Assembly (NCBI RefSeq): GCF_036850765.1
Contig: NC_089495.1
Span: 115,219,033 to 115,283,032 of the forward strand
DNA length: 64,000 bases
Origin: Saccopteryx bilineata
Lineage: Eukaryota; Chordata; Mammalia; Chiroptera; Emballonuridae
Direction: 5' to 3'
Both the position numbers and the translations under genes were made by a program. Shown here piece after piece: positions 12,598 to 24,253 of this stretch. How positions within the stretch are numbered: the stretch's first letter is position 1; each line of letters opens with the position of its first letter. The notes under the pieces are model-generated. The model saw only the letters and a program-made list of their open reading frames with translations, did no database searches and had not been told where the DNA came from.

Positions 12598-12609
12598 AAA
12601 GTCAGAGTA

Positions 12610-12988
12610 GCCTGACCAGGCGGTGGTGCAGTAGATAGAGTGTCAGACTGGGATGCAGAGGACCCGGGTTCAAGACCCTGAGGTCGCCAGCTTGAGCGCG
12701 GGCTCATCTGGTTTGAGGAAAAGCCCACCAGCTTGAACCCAAGGTCGCTGGCTTGAGCAAGGGGTTACTCGGTCTGCTGAAGGCCCGCAGTCAAGGCACA
12801 TATGAGAAAGCATTCAATGAGCAACTAAGGTGTTGCAACACGCATTGAAAAACTAATGATGGATGCTTCTCATCTCTCTCCATTCCTGTCTGTCTGTCCC
12901 TGTCTATCCCTCTCTCTGACTCACTCTCTGTCTCTGTAGAAAATAAATAAATAAATAAATAAATAAAAATTAAAAAAAAAACTTAAAA
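12610..12988 (+). mobile_element. SINE-R copy
   Basis: Full-length copy, gcctgaccaggcggtggtgc after the left flank, with an (AAAT)n and A-rich tail. Target duplication aaagtcagagta lies at 12598-12609 and again at the right end. Confidence 0.9.
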
Positions 12989-13002
12989 AAAAAGTCAGAG
13001 TA

Positions 13003-13789
13003 ATAAATAACAGTGAATAGCTATCAAGGTCTTCTTTTGTAATACACAATGCAGAAAATGCTATGTTCACATCAACACAGTAAGATAGGCAACGTGATTA
13101 TCTTTTTTTTTTATGGGTGAGTTATTGGGATTTAAAATAGCTGAATGATAACGTAGGAATCAGGAACCTCACTAAGTGTTTCTAAGGTTTTATACAGTGT
13201 TGCTCACAGTCGCCCCTACTGTAGTGTCAGTATAGTCCTCAGTTTGAAGATGAGGAAGCTGAGGGGAAAAAAGATGTTAGGTTTTAGGAAGGACTCTGGT
13301 TTCCTCTGCATATCAGTTTAAAATATCAGAAATAATGTTAACCCTACTTACATTTTTCTCTCCTACCTGGATAGGCCCTGTATTTCTTTGTGTTTAGCAG
13401 ATAACAGATGTTTTTAAGCTCATCCATTTTGCTTAATAAGATGCAAGACTATACTCCAAATTGTACATGAAATACGTGTAATGTTGAGACTGCAGACACA
13501 GTGTACTTCCCCTCAGTTACTTTGGTCATTGAGGCTTTGGGTCATTCCCTCTAATATGGATGACCATGAGAAATACATGACAAAAAGTGTTTCCTTGTGT
13601 CAGCTGGATAGCTTTATGTGGGCAGGCAACAGATGTTTGTGGCAGGCAAAGATTTTTCATTCCACAAAGGAGCAATTCACAGGGTATGTGTGCAGATCTC
13701 ATATTGCAAGAATTGAGTAATTTTATGGGTCATAACACACTAGAAAAAAATTATATATATAAATATACATTTTTTTCTTCATCAGAAGA
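13003..13789. other. Unannotated stretch
   Basis: The overlapping ORFs at 13481-13832 show no known domain. An old MIR-like trace may lie near 13220-13290. Nothing firm can be called. Confidence 0.4.
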
Positions 13790-14230
13790 ACATGACAAAG
13801 TGTTGGGAGAAAGCCAGAAAACCTTTTTTTAAAGTAGTTCATCTGTGTCAGACAGAGAAAGACAAATACCATATGATTCTACTTATATGTGGAATCTGAA
13901 GAACAAAATAAACTAACAAACAAAATAGAAGCAGACTCATAGACAAAAAGAACAGAAAGAGGGTTGCCAGAGGGAAGGGTTGGGGGACTGGTGACAAAAG
14001 TGAAGGGATTGATAGCTACAAATTGATAGTTACAAAAGAGTCCTGAGGATGAAAAGAACAGCACAGAGAGTATAGTCAATAATATTGTAATATAAATGGT
14101 ACCAGGTCAGTACTGGAAATATCGAGGGCACCACTTTGTATAGCATAGAACTGTGTAACCACTGTGCTGTATACCTGAAACCAATAGAAAGTAATATTGA
14201 ATATTAACTGTAATTGAAAAATTTAAAAAT
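13790..14230 (+). mobile_element. L1 3' untranslated-region fragment
   Basis: The strings 'agacaaataccatatgattctacttatatgtggaatct', 'agggttgccagagggaagggttggggga' and 'accactgtgctgtatacctgaaacc' are the typical L1 3' end on the plus strand, followed by an A-rich tail. It is 5'-truncated and non-coding. Confidence 0.8.
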
Positions 14231-15710
14231 ATAAGTATATAGTATTTCACCTGTTGAATTTGGCTTCTAGTTCTCTTCCATAATTTTTGACAAGTGATCC
14301 TGCAGTTAAAATCTTGACTTTCTTGCCTTCTTCAAGATCCTTCACTAAGCAGCTGTGATCTAATCTGCTGCTCGATTGTCTGCTCTTCCTTCTATCACCC
14401 CTCCAACTAACTCCTCCAAATGCAGATACATTCCTTGTCTTCTCCAAACATAGCCTTCCTAACTGCCAAGTCCTACTTGTTCACACCTTCACGCTCAGAA
14501 GTGCTTGATGCCCTCCCAAACTCTCCAAAGGGGTCTTTTGCCAACAGTTAGAGAGGAAAGGTTTCCAAGTCTAGCTCCCAACTTTCTTCCCATTGACTGC
14601 CTCCCAAACTACTCCAACCCATTGCTTCTGTACAGTGTAATGTACATTCTGAATGTTTGACAAGGCTTGGTGAGTCATCTAGTCTTGGCAAAATGTAATG
14701 CTTATTTTTACAAACTAATTATATACACCTAATGAAAAAAAATCCCAACAATATAAAGGACTATAACATGAGAAAGTACAAATTAACAGTGATCATTTTA
14801 AATTAAAGTTAATAATTTTAGATTGCAACATTTCTGGTGATTGCCTCTATAACACCAAATAATACAAACACCTTTATTTCTTGCTTAAAAATTTATCACA
14901 GCATCTCTTGTCTCATCAATGTGAAAGAAGTCATGTTAACTCACATTAGCTGTCTCTGCTCACGCAAGTTTAATGGTTACCAGTTGTTTTGATTCTTCCA
15001 GTTGGTTACCTCACTAACTCTAAGTAACTTACATAAACCCCTTCTCTCTTGCATGACTTGCCATCTTTCTTGACTCGCTAATTTAAGATGTGGATGTTTT
15101 TGATCCTTGCACTACTTTTCTCCTCCGTCCTGTTACTTCTCTCCACTCTGTTTTCTGTGTGAACACAGGCCAGACCAGGCAGCCAGTTGTTCAGATTTTT
15201 TACCTCTTTTTTCCTTGCTCTGTATTTTGGGAGATTTCCACAAACGCATCTCTCAGAACTTGTATTGGATTTTTTGTTAGTTTTGGAAATCATATTCTGA
15301 ATTTTGAAGCAATATTTTTTCCTGTGATAGCTCCTTTTTTGTAACAGCCTATGGTTTGTTGTATGGTTCCAATATCTTCTCATATTTCTCTGAAGATATG
15401 AACAGAAAATTTTAAAACTCCTTTCTTTCCTCTGAAATATAAATGTTTTCTCCAGAGTTGTACTACTTATACATCTTGATAATTTTCATTTGTGCAAATT
15501 TATTCCCTTCAAATACCTCCTGTGTCTTTGAGTTGTTTTCTTATTGTTGTTGTGTTGTTTGTTTGTTTTTGGCCTGATCTTATTTGTGAATGGAGAGCAG
15601 AGGGTTAATACAGTAGTGGTTGATAATATTCAGTGTTCGGAAGAGTAGTGAGGAGAGTTCTCATACATGGTATGAATTTTCTTATGTAAAGTTTAGCAAT
15701 ATATATATCA
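14231..15710. other. Unannotated DNA
   Basis: About 1.5 kb with no recognised feature. The ORFs at 15078-15383 and 15090-15344 overlap on opposite strands, which argues against either being real. Confidence 0.45.
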
Positions 15711-15725
15711 AGAATCCTAAAGTTG

Positions 15726-16063
15726 CCTGACCAGGTGGTGGCACAGTAGATAGAGCATCAGACTGGGATGCGGAAGGCCTCAGGTTCGAGATCCCAAGGT
15801 CGCCAGCTTGAGCACGGGCTCATCTGGTTTGAGCAAAAAAAAGCTCACCAGCTTGGACCCAAGGTCACTGGCTCAAGCAAGGGGTTACTCGGTCTGCTGA
15901 AGGCCTGCGGTCAAGGCATATATGAGAAAGCAATCAATGAACAACTAAGGCACCACAATGAAAAAATGATGATTGATGCTTCTCATCTCTTTCTGTTCCT
16001 GTCTATCTGTCCCTATCTATCAATCTCTCTGACTCTCTCTCTGTTCCTGTAAAAAAAAAAAAA
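15726..16063 (+). mobile_element. SINE-R copy
   Basis: Full-length copy. Target duplication agaatcctaaagttg (15711-15725) and agaatcttaaagttg (16064-16078). Confidence 0.9.
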
Positions 16064-16520
16064 AGAATCTTAAAGTTGTTCATATCCATTAACACATAGT
16101 CCTACTTCTAGAAATCCACCATTGGGAAATGCCAGATTATACTCTGAGATATTCACATAAGTGAGAATGAATAGAGGACAGCTTAAATACATTTGGTGGA
16201 ATATTATGAAGTGTTAAAGTTCATATTTAGGATGAATTTTTAATAATTTTGGAATGTTATATATAGTGGTACCTTAAGATACGAGTTTAATTCGTTTTGT
16301 AACTGAGCTCGTAAGTCAGTCAACTCATATATCAAACAAATTTCTCCCATTTAAAATAACTGAAATAGATTTAATCCTTTTCAGCCCTTTGAAACATCTC
16401 CAAACCATCCTAAATTATGAAAAAGACATATTTTTAATTAAGAAACACACAAGTATACTTTACCAATGCATAACAAAATACATGAAATAAAAAAACAGTG
16501 TTATTTAGTACTGTATTCTT

Positions 16521-16716
16521 TTTTTTTAAGATTTTTAAAAAAATTTTATTTTATTTATTCATTTTAGAGAGGAGAGAGAGAGAGAGAGAGACGGGAGGAG
16601 GAGCTGGAAGCATCAACTCCCATATGTGCCTTGACCAGGCAAGCCCAGGATTTCGAACCGGCGACCTCAGCATTTCTAGGTCGACACTTTATCCACTGCA
16701 TCACCACAGGTCAGGC
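16521..16716 (-). mobile_element. SINE-S copy nested in Tigger
   Basis: Reverse-strand copy ending caccacaggtcaggc. A 15-bp target duplication, tagtactgtattctt, lies at 16506-16520 and 16717-16731. Confidence 0.92.
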
Positions 16717-16850
16717 TAGTACTGTATTCTTACCTTGGAGACAAATGAGAGCAGCTAACGGAGGTGAATGGCAGAGGAGGCAGGAGGGAGGAAGGGATGC
16801 AGGCACTGTAGACACGTAAACTAAAACTGCTCTTTCTTAAAGTTGAAAAT

Positions 16851-17188
16851 GGCCTGACCAGGTGGTGGCGCAGTGGATAGAACGTTGGACTGGAATGCGG
16901 AGGACCCAGGTTCGAGACCCCAAGGTTGCCAGCTTGAGCATGGGCTCATCTGGTTTGAGCAAAGCTTGGACCCAAGGTTGCTGGCTTGAGTAAGGAGTTC
17001 CTCGGTCTGCTGAAGGCCCACGGTCAAGGCACATATGAGAAAGCAATCAATGAGCAACAAAAGTGTTGCAACAAAAAACTGATGATTGATGCTTCTCATC
17101 TCTCTCTGTTCCTGTCTGTCTGTCTCTATCTATCCCTCTCTCTGACTCTCTCTCTGTCTCTGTAAAAAAATAAAAATAAAAAATAAAA
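16851..17188 (+). mobile_element. SINE-R copy nested in Tigger transposase
   Basis: Plus-strand copy. Target duplication aaagttgaaaat lies at 16839-16850 and 17189-17200. It interrupts the antisense transposase remnant after QQVI. Confidence 0.92.
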
Positions 17189-17201
17189 AAAGTTGAAAAT
17201 G

Positions 17202-18095
17202 ACCTGCTGATCCATAGGTTGCAAGACTGAAGTCGTGTTGGTTGGAAGATAGAGGACTTTCATGAATTTGAACTCATCGAGAGTGTCATCTTCAAAACCA
17301 GGTGGATGGGCTGGAGCATTTTCAAGGATTGATAATACTTTCATTGGGAGTTTATTTTCTTGAAGATATTTCTTCACTGTAGGATCAAAGATGAGATTTA
17401 CCCATTCAATAAAAAACTGCCACGTAACCCATGCCCTAGCATTGGCGCGCCACATAACCTGCAGTTTTTCTTTAAGAATCTTATGAGTCTTAAAGGCTTG
17501 AGGATTTTCAGAATGATACACTAGCAATGGCTTTACTTTACAGTCACCACTAGCATTTGCACACAATGCAAGGGTCAGATGGTCCTTCATGGGTTTATGG
17601 CCTGACAGCTTCTTCTCCTCTGTGCTGATGAAAGTCCTCCTGGGCATTTTTTTTCCCAAAACAATCCTGTTTCATCACAGTTGAACACTTGTTGGGGGAT
17701 ATAGCCTTCCTTTGCGATAAGCGCAACAAAACATCAGTTGCCTTAACGTCAGCACTCACAGCTTCACCATGCCTCACCACTGAGTGGATGCCAGATCTCT
17801 TCTTGAAATTTTCAAACCAGCTGTGACTTGCCTTAAATGTATCTTCTGCTGCCTCTTATGAGGTTGATGGTTCTTTCTTCTTCAAGTTGCCATAAATAAT
17901 ACATGCCTTTTCGCATATTACACTCTCCGTCACTGTATCTCCTGCCAGCTCTTTCTCTTTCACCCACACCAACAGAAGCTTCTCTATTTCTTCATGGATA
18001 TTTGTCCTTCTGGGTGAGCTGTCCTGGCCTCTGTCTATGGTTTTGTTCTGGGAGGATTGACTGACTGACAAAGATGGATGTGGCTTTATTCTCAA
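17202..18095 (-). pseudogene. Tigger-type DDE transposase, dead
   Basis: Read from 18095 down, the fragments are an N-terminal CENP-B-like DNA-binding part (LLLVWVKEKELAGDTVTES, and HSVVRHGEAVSADVKATDV around 17740) followed by a DDE_1 catalytic part (HLTLALCANASGDCKVKPLL, NPQAFKTHKILKEKLQV, LYLPTNTTSVLQPMDQQVI). The family normally cuts and pastes the transposon at TA sites. This copy has stops and frameshifts between about 17600 and 17860. It reads ILENAPAHPP where I expect an Asp before NAPAH, so a catalytic residue appears replaced by Glu. A SINE-R interrupts it right after QQVI. It cannot make an active enzyme. Confidence 0.85.
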
Positions 18096-18126
18096 TGCTT
18101 AGTCCAGGGGCCTTCAGCTTTGTATT

Positions 18127-18192
18127 GTGAGTGTGTGTGTGTGTACGCGCACGCACGTGCCTTATGAGTGTGAGTGTGTATGCAAGTGTGTG
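18127..18192. repeat. (GT)n-like simple repeat
   Basis: A GT/GTGC/GAGT-rich stretch. The ORF-like reading of Thr-His repeats on the other strand is an artefact. Confidence 0.7.
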
Positions 18193-20548
18193 ACTCCTGT
18201 GTTTCCTCCTGTTTTGGTTTAACTCCCTCTTCAATGTGTCTCACTGGCTTTGCTCTGAGAACTCACTCACGTCTTGGCTGTAATCCTATGGCATCTTCCT
18301 GTCAGGTGTGGCTCACCTGCCCCTTTCCCCCGTCACCTCTCTGCCATCACCCTACCTGGTGGCAGCTTAGCAGCTGTCAGGCCCTAGATTAGGGGAAATG
18401 GTTAATAGATTTGGAAGGAAAAAGTAGACCTTTTAAGTCAGGCCCTATTTCCTGTAGGCAGGGAAAATTCACTGAAGGTTCTGCACATGGGATTAATGTG
18501 GCAGTTTTGGTAAAATTGATTGAACTGCTGTGTATAAAAATGACTATGTGGGAATAGACTGGAGAGGGAAAGGGGAAGAAAATTTTAAAGCACTCCAATA
18601 ATCCAGGTGGAAAGCAATAACTGCCTGAACAGAACTGAAGGAAATGTCAGTTATTAATGAAGACAGGGATAGGAAAAAGGTTAAGAAAAGCTATGACAAT
18701 TTGGTAACACGGGTAGTAGCTCGTTGGGTAGAGAGTTTCAGTTTTCGAAGATTAAGAAGTCTTAGAGATCTTTTGAGCAACAAGTTTCTTGTAGTAAACT
18801 CTACTATACTCTACACTTAAAAATGTTTAGAATAAGAAAGAATAAGTGTTTACCTTTTACTAAAAAATGGTTAGGGTGGTACATTTATTGTATATTATGT
18901 GGGTTTGTATTCCTTTACCATAATTGAAAAAATGCATTGCCCCGAACCAGTGTGACTTGTATTTGACCAGGTCCTGAGGGAGAAAGTGAGGAATGAAGAA
19001 GTAAACGGAGAGAGAAATAGAATGAGATTGGGGAGGTTTCTGTAGGCTGATAACCTACCAGAGCCCATACACCCCTGGTGAGCTTTATTCTGTAGTGCAG
19101 AGAACAAAGCTGTTTGCAAAACAAGGAAGTCTCTGATACAAAGTCACATATTTTGGGTATAAACAAGAACTTTTTCTAGACAATAATCTTTCATCATGTA
19201 TAATGTTATAACCAGCAGTTCCACAAACAAGGGGTAAGAAGAAAGGCATGTAAATTGCCTCAAGGAGCAAAAGCGATCAGAGGGTATGGGGAAGGGTTAG
19301 CCTTTGACCCTTAGACTGTAAGGACCTTGTCAGCTTACAGCCTGTCTCCCACATTGCATTCTGGAATACTTCAGACTTACAAAAAAAGGGTTAAAGTAAC
19401 ATCATAAATCATACACGAAAATAATCACTACCAATACAGCTGAGCCTTTGAGTAATCCCCCAAAGCTTAAATTGTCCCTTATTCAACAATGACTTTTGAG
19501 GATTTGTTATTTGCATAGCCCGTGCTTGGCACTGGACACACAGTGATGCACCTGCCTTGCCCTTACAGAGATTTGGGTGGCATGGAGGAAGAGCGCTATC
19601 CTGACAGATACAGAGAATTGAATAGGAAAACTGTTTTGGTAGGTGCTAGTGCATTTTGCAGTTCACAGCATGGGACTTAAAATGACCACTGAGATGTCCC
19701 TTCCAGAAAAAGTTCCAGGAAATCTATAAACTATAGAACTTTTATTAATAATCCATATGAAAGTTTTATTGAGTAACCGCTATATGTCAGTCACTTTGCT
19801 GGTCACGAATACTCAGTGAACTTCTTCTGGGTGGTGTGCACTGTCGTGTATGCTGTTCTCTAGTGGGGGAGACAGGCAGAAGGTCGGATAATCACATAGT
19901 TTGTCAAGGGTTATGGTGAGCCTAGTGCTTCTGCTGACATAATACCTTATAGTGTACCAAAACTTACCTCATCTTGCAGGAAGACACCCCGAAGAAAGTG
20001 ACACATAACCTGAGATGGGATAAAATATGCAGAGAAGAGTAAGATTCAGTTGTTGCTCTTTAGGATCTTCTAGTAGACCAGGAACAGATACTACAAACAA
20101 AACCTAACAGCAGTACAAGTATGTTTCCTTGTATAAAGTACGAATGAAGTGAGTATGGAAAAGCAATTTGTTAGACCTGGTAGGGTAGAAATCAGAGAAA
20201 TGAGCCTTCATTTGTTTGTAAACAGATAAAGGTCATTTTAAACAGAAAGAACAGCGAGAGCAAAGGTACACAGGCTCAGATGGATGGTACCTGAGGAATC
20301 TCATGACCTTCACTGTATTCTAGGGTGTGCTCATTTAACTCTACTCAGTGTATTCTGTAGTTTCTTATTAGGAAAAAAAAAGTTCTGATATTACTTCAAA
20401 CAGAATGGTTATCCAATATTATATGCAACTATTAAAGTAACATATTTATAATAATACACAAAATAATATATGCAAAATTACTGTAAGTAACACAGTGTCA
20501 AAGTCATTCTGCTTTTGTCATCACAGTAAAAATGACAGTGACATGGTC
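18193..20548. other. Unannotated DNA
   Basis: About 2.4 kb. Near 19490-19600 and 19770-19920, 'cttggcactggacacacagtgatgc' and 'tctctagtgggggagacaggcagaagg' look like ancient interspersed repeats. No gene is supported. Confidence 0.45.
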
Positions 20549-20556
20549 ATCTAAAT

Positions 20557-20726
20557 CAGGGGTCCCCAAACTTTTTATACAAGGGGCCAGTTCACTGTCC
20601 CTCAGATCATTGGAGGGCCGCCACATATAGTGCTCCTCTCACTGACCACCAATGAAAGAGGTGCCCCTTCCGGAAGTGCGGCGGAGGGCTGCATGCGGCC
20701 CGTGGGCCGTAGTTTGGGGACGCCTG
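20557..20726 (+). mobile_element. Short non-autonomous hAT element (170 bp)
   Basis: Bounded by caggggtccccaaactttt and agtttggggacgcctg inverted termini. An 8-bp target duplication, atctaaat, lies at 20549-20556 and 20727-20734, the hAT hallmark. Compared with the 330-bp copies at 25212 and 63104 it lacks the central AT-rich part. Confidence 0.92.
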
Positions 20727-20734
20727 ATCTAAAT

Positions 20735-21507
20735 GGTCTTTGGCATGGAATTCTGTCAGATGTTTTCTGAAATCCTAAGTAACACCTTTTAAATAATTTT
20801 GTGTGCTCTGTCTTTTGAAATATGAGTGCTTTTTGTGAACATTGTTTTGCTCCACCTCTTGCTGTTCTTGCCTAAACATCCATTGACCAGGACTTGTTTG
20901 TATGTTCTGGGAGGCCACACTAGCAATGAGGGTTAAAGTTCCAGGGGGGTCAATTTTAGTTCAACATATTTAAGAACTTCCTTGCTTGTTCATAACAGAC
21001 TGAGAAAAATATATTTACATAAACACTGTTTACATCATTTAATTTATAAGGTCGCCCTAATTCTGAGATTATATCTTTTTGATTTTTTGTTACTAGAAGC
21101 CTTTCCTCTTATGAATTATAAATTATGATGTTAGTAAATTATAGTAGATTGTTTAATGTCCATACTTGGCAAAATAAAGGCTAGAAACACATTATTTAAA
21201 TTTTTATAGGCCCAAACTTCCATAAAGTCTGACAACTCCAGTTTGCCTAACTTCTAAATGCTGTTCCAACTCTCAAGCTGTCAGATTTTCAAATTGTTTA
21301 TCTTGTTAAAAGATAAGAAGAAAAAGTTCATTTAAAAAATGTCAGACCATTGTTTGTGTATGTTGATTTTAACTTTTCATCGAATTTGGATATTCCTCTG
21401 TTCTAAGAGGATTCTGAGGGAGAGAACTGATGTTATCAGAATGATTCAGGAGACCTAGAACCAAATTCCCAGCTGTGCAACTAACTAGGGTCATTTGTTT
21501 AGTCTTG
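20735..21507. other. Unannotated stretch
   Basis: AT-rich, with no gene or recognisable repeat. Confidence 0.4.
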
Positions 21508-21681
21508 TAGGGAATCACCCATCTAACCTTGAACCCTGTATGACTTGGATTGGAAAACTTTAGTTAAAAGCCTTGAGTGAATGTCTCTTTGATGCAAACA
21601 CTAAGAAACTGTGTGAATGAGTGACCTTTGTGCAGACACAAAGGAATGCATGTGAACAGGCTTTAGAAAATTGGCTTAGAG

Positions 21682-23365
21682 CAGCGGTTCTCAACCTGTG
21701 GGTCGCGACCCCGGCGGGGGTCAAACTACCAAAACACAGGGGTCGCCTAAAGCCATCGAAAAATACATATTTCCAATGGCTTTAGCCGCTGAGAAGCCGC
21801 ACTACCGTCTGCAGCAGCGCTATTCAGCTTGAACGCACGCTGTTATGGACGTTTGTTCCAAACTGAATGCCTGCGGTCATGTGCAGACATGATTGCATCA
21901 TCCGTCTGGGGCCTAAGAGGCGGGGGAAGAAGGGGGAACACTCCACAGTCCAAAGCAGCGCATTACGTGTGTCCGGGGCTTGCTAACGTCATCAGTGGGC
22001 GGGTGCAGCAAGCGCCGGAGCACAGAAGCCTAGGAGGCGGAGAGGCAAGAGAGCCTGTGAGACACCCTGCTGGTGTAAAAAAGGTTAATAATGTGAAAAC
22101 AGTACACACACCATACACACAATACTGTGTAAGTGTAAGGTGCTTTGTGTGTAATCATTGCACAGTACACAAAGCACCATACATTCACACAGTGTGAACT
22201 ACATCGGTCTTACACTATCAGAGACCACTATAAGATGTAGTTCACACTGTTCCCCAATGTATCATTATCTCCCATATCTCCCGCTATTTTCCCATATTCT
22301 GAATGAGGAAACTGCTGAAATCAGCGGTTTCCGGCATTGAATCCGCCTCCTATTGATTTCATTGGGAGTGCGGCGGATTTTGTGGAAGAGAGCTCCCGAG
22401 AATCTCGGGTTACCACACAATCCGCTGCAGCCTCCTTTTGATTTCAATAAGAGGCAGAGAAATGACAGTTTCTGACACATTTCTTCCTCTCCTATTCAAG
22501 TCAATGGGAGGCCGCAGCAGATTCCGCTCAAATATAGAGCATGTTGCTTAATTTTTTCCACGCTAGAACTTTTCCTAGAGCAGAAAAATTCCAAAGGTGG
22601 AATCCGCCACCCCCCAATAGACTGACAGAGGCCTCACACTGAGGAATCTGCTGTGTGGATTCTGCAGTGTAAAAGATCTGCCTCCTATAGAAGTCTATTG
22701 GGGCTGGCGGATTCCACCTTTGGAATTTTTCTGCTCTAGGAAAAGTTCTAGCGTGAAAAAAATTAAGCAACATGCTCTATATTTGAGCGGAATCTGCTGC
22801 GGCCTCCCATTGACTTGAATAGGAGAGGAAGAAATGTGTCAGAACTGCATTTCTACCGTACAGGGGATCTCTCTTCTGTGGAATCCACGGGTCTCCCATT
22901 GAAGTAAATAAGATGTGGATTCCACCACAGAAACCGCTGCTTTATAATGTGAAAGAGCCTTGAAAGATACCGTGCTGTGCAGAAACTGCAGTGTATCCTA
23001 TGACGTAGTTCACACTGTTCTATATAGAAAACCTGCCACTAATCTGGAAAAAAACAGATCCATTAGTTAAGCAGCTATTTATGGAATGGTAGCCCCAATA
23101 CACTAGGTAAGGAGGTCCATTAGTAATAAATATTTCTCAATATATAATTAAATATTGTTTTTGTGATTAATCACTATGTTTAAATTATGTTTGATTTGTA
23201 GCAATGAGAATACATAATGCATATCAGGTATTTACATTCCAAATCATAACTGTAGCAAAATTACAGTTATGAAGTAATCACCAAAATTATTTTTTGGTTT
23301 GGGGTCACCGCAACATGAGGAACTGTATTGCGGGGTCACGGCATTAGAAGGGTTGAGAACCACTG
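21682..23365 (+). mobile_element. SPIN-type hAT element with large internal insert (1684 bp)
   Basis: Ends are cagcggttctcaacctgtgg and gggttgagaaccactg, the signature of the SPIN (Space Invader) hAT family. The last 260 bases (ttgtttttgtgattaatcac onward) also match SPIN ends as I know them. Flanking 8-mers gcttagag (21674-21681) and gcctagag (23366-23373) are a near-perfect target duplication. The middle, about 21780-23080, is not typical SPIN. It includes long inverted repeats and phrases like 'cctcccattgacttgaatagg'. The ORF at 21829-22197 shows no transposase domain, so this copy is non-autonomous. Confidence 0.88.
22468..22848. repeat. Long inverted repeat inside the SPIN element
   Basis: The arm at about 22468-22620 (gacacatttcttcctctcctattc ... 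ggtggaatccgcca) is repeated in reverse complement at about 22697-22848 (ggcggattccacctttgg ... aggaagaaatgtgtc), with a spacer of about 75 bases. The arms are nearly identical over some 150 bases. A smaller pair, gtgtgaactacat (22192-22204) and gatgtagttcacac (22233-22246), sits upstream, and 'gtagttcacactgttc' recurs near 23005. Confidence 0.85.
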
Positions 23366-23660
23366 GCCTAGAGGTTCTAGATTGCCCCTTCTGTTGTGCT
23401 TGTTAATTAGCAAAAGAAAAAGAATGTACTGACCCAAATTAGCCCTTTCTCCCTGTCAACAAAAAGTTCATTAGTCATTCCTTCCCCTTATCACCTGATC
23501 TCCCTCCCCTGTGATCCTGTTACCTCTGTTCTGCTTCTGGTCAATAAAAGCTGAGGAAGAAGGAGATTCAGGAAGTCTCTTTGCCTCTCTTGGCAGGCCT
23601 CCCCCTCTTCCTCTTGACATAAGTTTGTGTCTTGAGTAGATTTTTTCCACATGACACTTG

Positions 23661-24253
23661 TAGTTCCAGCAGAATGGAGGACTCTGGTTCTTAATTTTTA
23701 TAGTCTGAAAAACCAGGGAATAAGCATGTAGTAAAATCCATTTCAGTAATAAAATTCAATTTAAAAATACATATACAGAGTGTGTGCACATATACACACA
23801 TACCTACACGTACACACATATATATGCAACATTGAATTTTGTGGAAATTGTACAATTTTTGCTAATAATAGGATATCTTTTAATCTTTTGAAACAGAAAA
23901 GTTTATGGAGGATTAACATTTTTCAGGAAGTAAATTTATTTGAGAAAAAATAACAAAACCTTAGAAAATTAAGGAAAGTATAAGAATATTGCCAATATTT
24001 TAAAGCTAAAAAGAAATTGAACTATAAGCTATGATTGGACATTTTTATGAGGACCAATTTGCTGATGGTGTAATTAACATTTATATTTGCTGATCGATAG
24101 TTAGCTACCTAATCACTTCATTTGTGCATGCGAATGCAGTTGTTTGTGTGAAAATGCAGGCAGGTACAAGTCTGCATGAGAAGTGTTAGGAAGTCATTTA
24201 AGATTGTTCATGATTTTCCATTGCTCTATACTTGGAAAATCAAGACCCCAGGT
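23661..24253. other. Unannotated stretch with a CA/TA-rich patch
   Basis: A dinucleotide-rich patch (acacatacctacacgtacacacatatata) lies at about 23790-23830. Nothing else is recognised. Confidence 0.45.

Larger units (their letters stand above)
16265..18120 (-). mobile_element. Tigger (pogo/Tc1-mariner) DNA transposon, decayed
   Basis: The left end begins tagtggtaccttaagatacgag, the terminal repeat type of this Tigger group, followed by AT-rich non-coding sequence. The minus strand then carries a broken transposase (17202-18095). Two SINEs are nested inside: SINE-S at 16521-16716 and SINE-R at 16851-17188. No matching right terminal repeat is found near 18120, so the 5' end relative to the gene is lost or too diverged to see. 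The transposase C-terminus is also missing, so the element is internally deleted. Confidence 0.8.
21508..23660 (+). repeat. Probable solo LTR split by the SPIN element
   Basis: Sequence on both sides of the SPIN insertion looks like one LTR. It starts tgtagggaatcacccatc, and the right part has a promoter/poly(A)-like region with AATAAA at 23543-23548 (tcaataaaagctgagg) and a CT-rich stretch 'gcctctcttggcaggcctccccctcttcc'. The ends are not proven and I did not find a target duplication. No internal retroviral sequence is attached. Confidence 0.4.
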
